Made by a program: the position numbers and the translations under genes. From CAYPQL01 sp964412905 (GTDB taxonomy: Bacteria; Patescibacteriota; Minisyncoccia; JAHIHE01; JAGLIN01), in contig CAYPQL010000059.1 in the NCBI GenBank assembly GCA_964412905.1, forward strand, positions 1 through 6,202: 6,202 bases of DNA, read 5' to 3'. The notes below the pieces were generated by a model that searched no databases, had not been told where the DNA came from, and saw nothing but the letters and a program-made list of their open reading frames with translations. Position 1 is the first letter of the stretch. The number at the start of each line of letters is the position of its first letter. Positions 1 to 5,107 of this stretch are shown here, one piece after another.

Positions 1-806
1 GTTTTGAAAATTATATTGAAGCGAAAAAGAATTTGATACGATTTCAGAAAGAAGGGGATTGGGCGGTTTTAAATGAAAAGTTAAAAGTTCATAAAGTTCA
101 TAAAGTTATAAAGTCAGAAGTTTTTTGGTTTAGCGGAGATAAGGATTTGGAAGAAGGATGTTTTGTGAAAAATGGGAAGATTATAATAAAGATAAAAGAA
201 GCTAAGCTTTCTATAGGAAGCTTAGCTTCCGGGATTGTTATTTGTAGCATTGATGACATAAAAATTCCGGGCAAGCATAATCTTGAAAATGTTTTGGCGG
301 CAGTGAGCGCGGCGTATTTATATGGAATAAATCCGGAGATTATTAAAGAAGGCGTTTCAAAATATGCCGGCATAAAACACAGATTGAAATTGCTTTACGA
401 TATAAACGGCGTAAAATATTATGACGACACGCAAGCGACAACTCCTGAAGCTGTGATTGCGGGAATCGAATCTTTTGAGGGCGATATAATTTTGCTGGCG
501 GGCGGAGATAACAAGGGAATGAAGTATGAAGAAATGGCGGAAAAAATAAATAATAAAGTTAAGTTTTTGATTTTATTTCCCGGAGATGCGTCTGATGAGA
601 TAGAGAAATTTATAAATAAAAGTAAAATAGATTTTATGAAGGCAGAAAATTTCCAGCAGGCAGCTGAGGCTTTGAAAAAATATTACAAAAAAACTGAACT
701 ATTAAAAAATAGAACAGTCTTAATTTCTCCCGGCGCGGCTCACTTTTATTCTAAATTTGTGGAAAGCTCGGGGAAGGATTTAAAGGAGTGGATTTTATTA
801 GTATAA
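1..806 (+). CDS. murD: UDP-N-acetylmuramoyl-L-alanine--D-glutamate ligase (MurD), 5'-truncated
   Basis: Cytoplasmic Mur ligase that adds D-glutamate to UDP-MurNAc-L-alanine using ATP. The frame is open to the left edge (first full codon at 3, reading FENYIEAKKNLIRFQ), so the N-terminal UDP-binding domain and the ATP P-loop lie outside the window. Visible are the YIEAKK segment of the central domain, GKHNLEN at 270-290 (family G-HN--N), the AGIKHR arginine motif near 370-385, DDTQATTPEA at 423-452 where the family has NDSKATN, LLAGGDNKG near 492-520, and a C-terminal SPGAAHF at 726-746. The Lys of DSKATN is Gln here, the second Ser of SP-x-x-AS is His, and the usual RG near the C-terminus is SGK. 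The segment between about 80 and 235, variable in MurD, contains a 9-bp tandem repeat and a palindrome, both in frame. Stop TAA at 804-806. The gene assignment is secure. D-glutamate specificity is inferred from the family and is less certain because of the changed residues. Confidence 0.93.
   Translation, partial: FENYIEAKKNLIRFQKEGDWAVLNEKLKVHKVHKVIKSEVFWFSGDKDLEEGCFVKNGKIIIKIKEAKLSIGSLASGIVICSIDDIKIPGKHNLENVLAAVSAAYLYGINPEIIKEGVSKYAGIKHRLKLLYDINGVKYYDDTQATTPEAVIAGIESFEGDIILLAGGDNKGMKYEEMAEKINNKVKFLILFPGDASDEIEKFINKSKIDFMKAENFQQAAEALKKYYKKTELLKNRTVLISPGAAHFYSKFVESSGKDLKEWILLV
84..110 (+). repeat. In-frame 9-bp tandem repeat inside murD
   Basis: AAAGTTCAT occurs at 84-92 and 93-101, followed by the degenerate unit AAAGTTATA at 102-110. 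A related AAAAGTT lies just upstream. It encodes KVHKVHKVI where MurD proteins normally have an acidic stretch after VLNxD. The 9-bp period keeps the frame. It looks like the A/T-rich spacer repeats elsewhere in the window rather than like conserved MurD sequence. Confidence 0.7.
198..229. repeat. Perfect palindromic (hairpin) element inside murD
   Basis: GAAGCTAAGCTT at 198-209 is the exact reverse complement of AAGCTTAGCTTC at 218-229. In RNA the stem extends inward by a U-G pair (210/217) and a C-G pair (211/216), leaving a UAUA loop (212-215). It is translated as EAKLSIGSLAS within the variable stretch ahead of the G-HN motif, with no frame disruption. Confidence 0.8.
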
Positions 807-876
807 AGTATTTAGTATTAAGTATCAAGCACATTAAAACAAACAGCTTAATACTTAATACTGTATACTAAATACT
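807..876. repeat. Inverted AGTATTTAGTATTAAG-type spacer repeat between convergent genes
   Basis: The left arm at 807-830 begins AGTATTTAGTATTAAGTATC and the right arm at 846-876 is its near reverse complement, ending TACTAAATACT. The outer 11 bases (807-817 against 866-876) match perfectly. The arms are internally built from AGTATT(T/A)A(G) units. The same unit family recurs at 3939-3992. It fills the whole gap between the murD stop and the stop of the minus-strand gene, so it could act as a two-way transcription barrier, but there is no classical GC stem plus U-run. Confidence 0.75.
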
Positions 877-879
877 GAA

Positions 880-1032
880 TTACTTTTCCTCGTCAATCAA
901 TTCCAATTTAACAGGATCCGTGGAGATGACTTCGTGTTCCGCTCCGCAGGCGGAGCAGATCAAAACTTCTCCGATGTCCGGCATTTCCTCTTCAATCGGA
1001 ATCGGGTCACCGCAGTCTTGGCAATTTGGCAT
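880..1032 (-). CDS. LysW-like zinc-ribbon protein (50 aa)
   Basis: A 50-residue acidic protein starting MPNCQDCG and ending LELIDEEK. Cys4, Cys7, Cys26 and Cys29 form a CxxC-x18-CxxC zinc ribbon. The stretch around GEVLICSACGAEHEV and the following DPVKLEL resembles LysW, the amino-group carrier protein of the alpha-aminoadipate lysine/arginine pathway. In that family LysX, an ATP-grasp ligase, attaches the substrate to the last Glu of a terminal EDWGE. This protein stops at DEEK and lacks EDWGE, so canonical carrier function is doubtful. The ATG (cat at 1030-1032) has no Shine-Dalgarno, but a sigma-70-like promoter lies just upstream. The gene is convergent with murD and separated from it by an inverted repeat. 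It was found by reading the minus strand and is easily missed because of its size. The zinc ribbon is well supported. Kinship to LysW is likely from the pattern. Function is unknown. Confidence 0.85.
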   Translation of the reverse strand: MPNCQDCGDPIPIEEEMPDIGEVLICSACGAEHEVISTDPVKLELIDEEK

Positions 1033-1063
1033 ATGTTTAAATTAGTGGGTTAATCTTATCTAA

Positions 1064-1091
1064 ATTATAGTTTATTTTATGGAACGCGCAA
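1064..1091 (-). promoter_or_regulatory. Probable sigma-70-type promoter of the zinc-ribbon gene
   Basis: On the minus strand a perfect TATAAT (1069 down to 1064) is preceded, with a 16-base spacer, by TTGCGC (1091 down to 1086), a weak -35 matching only at TTG. Transcription would start near 1057, giving a leader of about 25 bases without a Shine-Dalgarno before the ATG at 1032. Confidence 0.5.
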
Positions 1092-1118
1092 TACTGTTGT
1101 GTCGCAAGTTTTAAGAAT

Positions 1119-1147
1119 AAAAAAAGGGATTGTGTTATTAAATCCCT
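1119..1147 (-). terminator. Rho-independent terminator of the two-helix membrane gene
   Basis: Read on the minus strand, AGGGATT (1147-1141), a 9-base loop and AATCCCT (1131-1125) form a perfect 7-bp stem, followed directly by a run of T (1124-1119). The stem begins inside the TAG stop codon at 1148-1146, so termination is immediate. Orientation is clear because the T-run is on the minus-strand 3' side only. It separates this gene's transcript from the zinc-ribbon gene downstream, which has its own promoter. Confidence 0.8.
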
Positions 1148-1400
1148 ATAAATAGCTAGTGTGGCTAGGGAGAGATTCTATGTGAGCTTTGATTTTTGGC
1201 TCTACATAGAAAAAAATCACTGGGTAGAGAAGTATTGCTCCTATTGCCACGCCAATCCCAAAAATTAATGGGTTTCCTTTTGCCAAGTAGTAAAATAAAA
1301 CTACTGGAAACATTACAATAATAGCCGTAATTATCGCCATTTTGAAGATAATCGCATACTTTTTTAAGAGCAATTTATCTTCTGGTGTAATTAGTGTAAT
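1146..1400 (-). CDS. Small two-helix membrane protein, unknown function, probable ATT start
   Basis: No family recognised. From the ATT at 1400 the product is 84 residues: a charged N-terminus (TPEDKLLLKK), a helix at about 21-39 (MAIITAIIVMFPVVLFYYL), a short KGNP turn, a second helix at about 45-66, and a polar tail ending HTSYL. This predicts a small inner-membrane hairpin with both ends on the same side. The frame stays open upstream to an ATG at 1421 and a TTG at 1448, but both lie within or before the promoter (-35 at 1448-1443, -10 at 1425-1420), so they would not be in the transcript. The predicted RNA starts near 1413 with GGAGGUGA, eight bases between GGAGG and AUU. A terminator overlaps the stop. 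Promoter, ribosome site and terminator together make this a convincing single-gene unit. The exact start codon is inferred. Confidence 0.75.
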   Translation of the reverse strand: MTLITPEDKLLLKKYAIIFKMAIITAIIVMFPVVLFYYLAKGNPLIFGIGVAIGAILLYPVIFFYVEPKIKAHIESLPSHTSYL

Positions 1401-1405
1401 ATCTT

Positions 1406-1413
1406 TCACCTCC
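1406..1413 (-). promoter_or_regulatory. Strong Shine-Dalgarno deciding an ATT start
   Basis: GGAGGTGA on the minus strand (1413 down to 1406) matches the 16S anti-Shine-Dalgarno closely. Counting eight bases past GGAGG lands on ATT at 1400-1398, in frame with the membrane protein. No ATG, GTG or TTG lies at a usable distance. The next in-frame candidates are TTG at 1373 and ATG at 1340, the latter already at the edge of the first helix. Confidence 0.6.
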
Positions 1414-1419
1414 AGAACC

Positions 1420-1448
1420 ATTTTACAAATAAAAATTGCATATGTCAA
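1420..1448 (-). promoter_or_regulatory. Near-consensus sigma-70 promoter of the membrane protein gene
   Basis: Minus strand: TTGACA (1448-1443), exactly 17 bases, then TAAAAT (1425-1420), five of six to consensus. Six bases later comes GGAGG, so the predicted transcript starts at or near the Shine-Dalgarno. The -35 element overlaps the start codon of the divergent plus-strand gene (ATG at 1442-1444). Confidence 0.75.
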
Positions 1449-2569
1449 ATTTTCAAAATAAAATATTAAAAAACGAAAAAGGCATTTGGAGGTATGCTAA
1501 TTTTTATGATGAGTTTATAAAACCGGAGAACAGGCTGAGTTTAGGTAATGATATAAATTTAATTCATACAATTGCAAAAATTAAGTCTTTACCTAATGTT
1601 TATTTTAAGCGGGAAGATGAAAATCCGACAGGATCTTTGAAAAACAGAAGTCTGGCGTATCAAGTTTCGCTGGCAAAGCAGAACGGCAAGAAAGAACTGG
1701 TGATTTCAACTTCGGGAAACGCAGGGATTTCCGCGGCGGCGTATTGCAGGAAGGCGGGAATTAAGTTATATATTTTTATATCCCCTGAAACGGAGAAAGC
1801 GAAGATTGCGGAGATGCAAAAATACAATCCAGTAATAATAAAATCAAAAAAAGCCATCCGGCTGGCAAATTATCTTTCGGCAAAATATAAAATAAAAAAT
1901 CTAAGACCGTCTGCCGATGATGATTCCATTGAAGGGTTTAAGTCAGTCGTGTTTGAGATATTTGAAGAGCTGGGCGAGATTGGCGCGCTTTTTACTTTCG
2001 TGACGAGCGGAAGTTCGTTTGCGGGAATGGGCAGGGCGTGTAAATATTTATATGAGAATAAAGAGATAGAAAAGATGCCGAGATTATTTGCGGTTCAAAG
2101 CGGGGATATTTTTTCGGTTGTCGGGGAATTTAATAATTTTAAACACACCCCCAGCCCCTCTCAAGAGGGGAATATAGCTGAACTATTTTTAACAAGCGTC
2201 TCTAACTATAGAAAAGAGAATAACGCCGGAAGGATGGGAGTGAAAAATACGAGGCGGAAAAAAGAAATTTTAGATCTCATAAAATCAAGCGGCGGAAGCG
2301 GAATTTATGTTAATAATAAAGAGATTGAAAGCGCTAAAGATATTTTGAATCAGAATAAAATCTATACATCTACTGAAGGATGCGCGAGTTTTGCGGGGGT
2401 TTTGAAAATTAATAAAGAAAATAAATTTAAAAAAGTCGTCTGTGTTCTTTCTGGAAAAGCAAGAGGTGAAATTGGCGAAATTGAGGAAAGTAGAATTTAC
2501 AAAGCGGAGAATTTTGACGAGGTTGATGAGATTATAAATTTAAAAATCAAAAATCAAAATGCAAAATGA
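1442..2569 (+). CDS. Threonine-synthase-like PLP-dependent enzyme (fold type II)
   Basis: A 375-residue fold-type II PLP enzyme from ATG 1442 (a TTG two codons upstream is less likely; neither has a Shine-Dalgarno). Features in order: N-terminal GIWRY and RLSLG as in short threonine synthases; NPTGSLKNRS at 61-70 with Lys67 as the expected Schiff-base lysine (family GSFKDR); STSGNAGISAAAY at 89-101, the substrate/cofactor Asn loop; VTSGSSFAGMG at 187-197, the phosphate-binding glycine loop; and TEGCASFAG near 311-319 in the C-terminal pocket. SLGEGNTPL of threonine synthases is SLGNDINL here, and GSFKDR is GSLKNR, so the substrate may not be O-phosphohomoserine. No homoserine pathway gene is nearby. 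Residues 235-243 (HTPSPSQEG) come from a palindromic element. The last residues (KIKNQNAK) are repeat-like. It overlaps the ATP-grasp gene by 11 bases. The fold is confident; the reaction is not. Confidence 0.88.
   Translation: MSNFQNKILKNEKGIWRYANFYDEFIKPENRLSLGNDINLIHTIAKIKSLPNVYFKREDENPTGSLKNRSLAYQVSLAKQNGKKELVISTSGNAGISAAAYCRKAGIKLYIFISPETEKAKIAEMQKYNPVIIKSKKAIRLANYLSAKYKIKNLRPSADDDSIEGFKSVVFEIFEELGEIGALFTFVTSGSSFAGMGRACKYLYENKEIEKMPRLFAVQSGDIFSVVGEFNNFKHTPSPSQEGNIAELFLTSVSNYRKENNAGRMGVKNTRRKKEILDLIKSSGGSGIYVNNKEIESAKDILNQNKIYTSTEGCASFAGVLKINKENKFKKVVCVLSGKARGEIGEIEESRIYKAENFDEVDEIINLKIKNQNAK
2155..2170. repeat. GC-rich palindromic element inside the PLP enzyme gene
   Basis: CCCCTCT (2155-2161), CA, AGAGGGG (2164-2170) is a perfect 7-bp inverted repeat inside a C-rich stretch starting near 2144. 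It is much more GC-rich than its surroundings. The translation, HTPSPSQEGN, is low-complexity and interrupts the enzyme between FNNFK and IAELF without breaking the frame. Confidence 0.7.
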
Positions 2570-2574
2570 CAATG
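2542..2574 (+). repeat. Degenerate A-rich tandem repeat forming the PLP/ATP-grasp gene junction
   Basis: AAAAATC at 2542-2548 and 2549-2555, then AAAATG at 2556-2561 and 2563-2568, then ACAATG at 2569-2574. The repeat supplies the end of the PLP enzyme (KIKNQNAK and TGA stop) and, in another frame, the start of the ATP-grasp protein (MQNDN). Confidence 0.6.
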
Positions 2575-3947
2575 TAAAGTTCAAAAATATTATCAGTCTA
2601 ATCAATGCTAGTGGCATTGGCCCGATATTTTTTGTTGCTCCAAATCCAAGTCGCGCGATCGGGCTGGAAAAGGAAATAAAAAACTATCATATAATTTGCT
2701 CGCAAAATAGCGATGCGGCAAGCTGTCTTAAAAAAGAAAAAGTTGAAGTTTTTTGTCTTGACAATGGAAGCATAAAAAACTCTGGGAAGATTTTGGAAAA
2801 TAAGAAAGTAATAAGTTATATAAAAAAAAAGTCTAAAGATAAAAAAGCGAATATTATAACTTCCAAGCCCAGTCCTAAATTGCAAAAAATATGCGATGAA
2901 AATAAATTCAGATATTTGGGAAATGATTGGAAATTGAACAGGAAATTTGAAGACAAAGTGGAATTTGTGAATATAACAAATAAATTGAAAATTCCAAATG
3001 CGCAAAGCAAAGTGGCGATGATTGAAGGTAGTAATAAATTCAAAGAAGTATTTAATTCAGAAGGAAAATATGTCGTTCAGCTTCCGCGGGGATTTTCGGG
3101 AAATTCAACTTTTTTAGTTAGCGGTAAAAATGATTTAGATAATATCATAGAAAAATATAAGAATAGAAAAGTAAAAATCGCGAAATATTTGAGCGGAGGA
3201 ACTTATACCGTAAATGCTTGCGTGACAAAATTTGGAATAGCCGTGAGCCAGCCGATATTTCAAATTACGGGATTGACTGCGTATAATAAAAATAGCCTTG
3301 GAACTTCCGGAAATGATTATGCGCGAGGCGGAGAATTGGGAAGCGAGCAAAAGAAAAAAATATTTGATTATACAAAAAAGATAGGAAAGTATATGCGGAA
3401 ATCAGGTTATAAAGGATGGTTTGGCTTAGATTTTGTTGTTGGCAAAAAATCTGTTGATTTGATTGAAATTAATCCTAGGTTTACCGCTTCAGTCGGCGTT
3501 TTTACAAAACTTCAAATGCAAAATAGACAAATACAATTTTTGTTTTTACATTTGGCGGAGTTTTTGGATATAAATTATAAATCAGAATTATTATTTGATT
3601 ATGTTTCTTTTGCAAAATGGAACAAGCAAAAAAACTTTTCTTTTTCTCAATTGATTTTAAGAAATACTAAAAAAGGTCCTGTGAAAGTTGCAAAATCAAT
3701 GGTGTCTGGAATCTATAGATTAAAAAACGGTAAACTGATTCTCAAAAAGAAAACTTATTATGCTCAAGATCTAAGAGAAAATGAATTTTTGATTCAAGCC
3801 GCGGAAAAAGGAAGTTTAATAAATCCTGATATGGAATACGCCAACATCCAAATCGGTTGCGGCACAATGAAAGACGGGCGACAATTCAATTCTTATTTCA
3901 ATAATATTATCCGTATTGTTTTGAAAAATATTAAAATGAGTATCTAG
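2559..3947 (+). CDS. ATP-grasp carboxylate-amine ligase-like protein
   Basis: A 462-residue protein. Residues 1-130 form an N-terminal domain before the grasp fold, with GIGPIFFVAPNPSRAIGLEKEI near 19-40. The ATP-binding core follows: YVVQLPRGFSGNSTFLV at 171-187 (the flexible loop, with Gln174 where many members have Lys), a hinge strand KIAKYLSGGTYTVNACV at 206-222, GWFGLDFVV at 286-294 with Asp291, and LIEINPRFTAS at 301-311 with Glu303 and Asn305 as the expected magnesium ligands and Arg307. About 150 residues follow with no motif I recognise. ATP-grasp enzymes activate a carboxylate as acyl phosphate and join it to an amine or thiol; the substrates here cannot be read. No membrane helix or signal peptide is seen. 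The start ATG 2559 lies inside the preceding gene, so translation is probably coupled. An in-frame ATG further in is not obviously better. The stop TAG lies inside a spacer repeat. ATP-grasp fold confident, subfamily open. Confidence 0.87.
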   Translation: MQNDNVKFKNIISLINASGIGPIFFVAPNPSRAIGLEKEIKNYHIICSQNSDAASCLKKEKVEVFCLDNGSIKNSGKILENKKVISYIKKKSKDKKANIITSKPSPKLQKICDENKFRYLGNDWKLNRKFEDKVEFVNITNKLKIPNAQSKVAMIEGSNKFKEVFNSEGKYVVQLPRGFSGNSTFLVSGKNDLDNIIEKYKNRKVKIAKYLSGGTYTVNACVTKFGIAVSQPIFQITGLTAYNKNSLGTSGNDYARGGELGSEQKKKIFDYTKKIGKYMRKSGYKGWFGLDFVVGKKSVDLIEINPRFTASVGVFTKLQMQNRQIQFLFLHLAEFLDINYKSELLFDYVSFAKWNKQKNFSFSQLILRNTKKGPVKVAKSMVSGIYRLKNGKLILKKKTYYAQDLRENEFLIQAAEKGSLINPDMEYANIQIGCGTMKDGRQFNSYFNNIIRIVLKNIKMSI

Positions 3948-3992
3948 TATTAAGTATTAAGTATTTAGTATTAAGCTTGATACTTAATACTA
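3939..3992. repeat. Second copy of the AGTATTAAG spacer repeat family
   Basis: AGTATCTAGTATTAAGTATT continues as further AGTATT units to 3975, then CTTGATA, then CTTAATACTA. TAGTATTAAG (3966-3975) and CTTAATACTA (3983-3992) are perfect inverted repeats around a 7-base loop. It shares its unit and palindromic design with 807-876. The ATP-grasp stop codon (3945-3947) lies within the repeat. It occupies most of the gap before ftsW, where I see no convincing promoter. Confidence 0.75.
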
Positions 3993-4009
3993 AAATAACA
4001 TGCAATACA

Positions 4010-5107
4010 ATGAAATCCTACAATTACGATAAAACTTTATTAGTTGCGGTAATCCTATTATCTGTTTTTGGCTTGATTATAATTTCCAGCGCCAGCGTCG
4101 TGATGAGCTATAATAATTTCGGATATAATCATTATTATTTTTCACACCAGTTTTTTTACGGGTTTCTTCCGGGAATTATTCTTTTGTTTCTGCTTCAAAA
4201 AACGGACTATAAAATATTTAAAAAATACGCTTTGCTCTTCTTGATTTTAACGATAATTCTTCTGCTGATCGTTTTTATTCCAGGATTAGGTTTTGGATTA
4301 AAAGGCGCGAACAGATGGATAAGCATATTCGGCATAAGTTTTCAGCCCTCGGAATTTATTAAATTAACTTTTATTATCTATCTTGCCGCATGGCTTGAAA
4401 GGAATAAAAAAAACGCGAAAGATTTTTCAAACTTATTCGCGCCTTTCTTGGCCGTAGTTTTCATAGTGGCCGTTCCTTTGATATTGCAGCCGGATGTCGG
4501 CACTCTCAGCGTTATCATTTTAACCGCCGTGATTATGTATTTCGTGTCGGGGACGAAGATAAGCCATATTTTCGCGCTTGGCGCGATGGGGCTTGCCGGA
4601 CTGTTTTTGCTGGTGAAAATCGCGCCTTATCGCATGGACAGGTTTATGGTTTTTTTGCATCCCGAAGTTGATCCGCAGGGAATCGGTTATCAAATAAATC
4701 AAGCTTTGCTGGCGATTGGCTCCGGCGGAATTTTCGGCCTGGGGTTCGGGCACAGCAGGCAAAAATTCAACTATCTTCCCGAACCGATCGGCGATTCGAT
4801 TTTTGCCATTACGGGAGAAGAGCTTGGCATTATAGGATTAAGCATTTTGATGGCTTTATTTTTGGTTTTTGCTTTGCGGGGATTTAAAATCGCAAGCAAA
4901 GCGCCGGATAATTTCGGGAAATTTGCCGCGATTGGAATAACTTCGTGGATTACTTTTCAAGCGCTGGTTAATATGGCCGCCATCACATCTCTGATTCCTT
5001 TGACCGGCATTCCTCTGCCTTTTATCAGCTATGGCGGATCGGCCATGATAACTTCGCTGGCGGGAGTTGGAATTTTATTGAATATATCTAAGCAGAACAG
5101 AAATTAG
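4010..5107 (+). CDS. ftsW: Septal peptidoglycan polymerase FtsW (SEDS family)
   Basis: Integral membrane glycosyltransferase that polymerises lipid II into glycan strands at the division site, normally paired with a class B PBP (FtsI). The 365-residue product from ATG 4010 has about ten hydrophobic segments, the first at about 9-31. SEDS signatures are intact: GANRWI at 99-104, FQPSEFIKL at 111-119, LQPDVGTL at 159-166, GYQINQALLAIGSGG at 226-240, GLGFGHSRQKFNYLPEPIGD at 243-262 with Asp262 at the catalytic aspartate position, FAITGEELG at 265-273, and PFISYGGSAM at 337-346. Length fits the family. FtsW rather than RodA is chosen because murD precedes and murG follows. A TTG at 3977 would add 11 residues encoded by the spacer repeat, which is unlikely. 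No Shine-Dalgarno is seen. No own promoter is evident, so read-through from the PLP/ATP-grasp unit is likely. The stop lies in a heptad repeat. Confidence 0.93.
   Translation: MKSYNYDKTLLVAVILLSVFGLIIISSASVVMSYNNFGYNHYYFSHQFFYGFLPGIILLFLLQKTDYKIFKKYALLFLILTIILLLIVFIPGLGFGLKGANRWISIFGISFQPSEFIKLTFIIYLAAWLERNKKNAKDFSNLFAPFLAVVFIVAVPLILQPDVGTLSVIILTAVIMYFVSGTKISHIFALGAMGLAGLFLLVKIAPYRMDRFMVFLHPEVDPQGIGYQINQALLAIGSGGIFGLGFGHSRQKFNYLPEPIGDSIFAITGEELGIIGLSILMALFLVFALRGFKIASKAPDNFGKFAAIGITSWITFQALVNMAAITSLIPLTGIPLPFISYGGSAMITSLAGVGILLNISKQNRN

Noticed and set aside
98..373. Minus-strand open frame across murD
   Set aside because: Antisense shadow of conserved MurD sequence including the GKHN motif; no ribosome site and no recognisable protein.
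941..956. Palindrome GCTCCGC-AG-GCGGAGC in the zinc-ribbon gene
   Set aside because: It falls exactly on the CSACGA knuckle and is explained by the codons for conserved residues; not treated as an inserted element.
1320..1441. Plus-strand promoter for the PLP gene
   Set aside because: TAATAT at 1397-1402 is a possible -10, but no adequate -35 is seen at the right spacing; left uncalled.
2598..3043. Two minus-strand open frames across the ATP-grasp gene
   Set aside because: Phe/Ile-rich frames that are complements of lysine-rich coding; no start signals and opposite to a clear gene.
4000..4032. Ten-codon ORF (MQYNEILQLR) at the ftsW start
   Set aside because: No ribosome site, overlaps the ftsW start in another frame, and too short to support as a leader peptide.
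4520..4762. Minus-strand frame of 80 codons inside ftsW
   Set aside because: Antisense to the SEDS motifs GYQINQ and GFGHSRQK; composition is an artefact of the sense codons.
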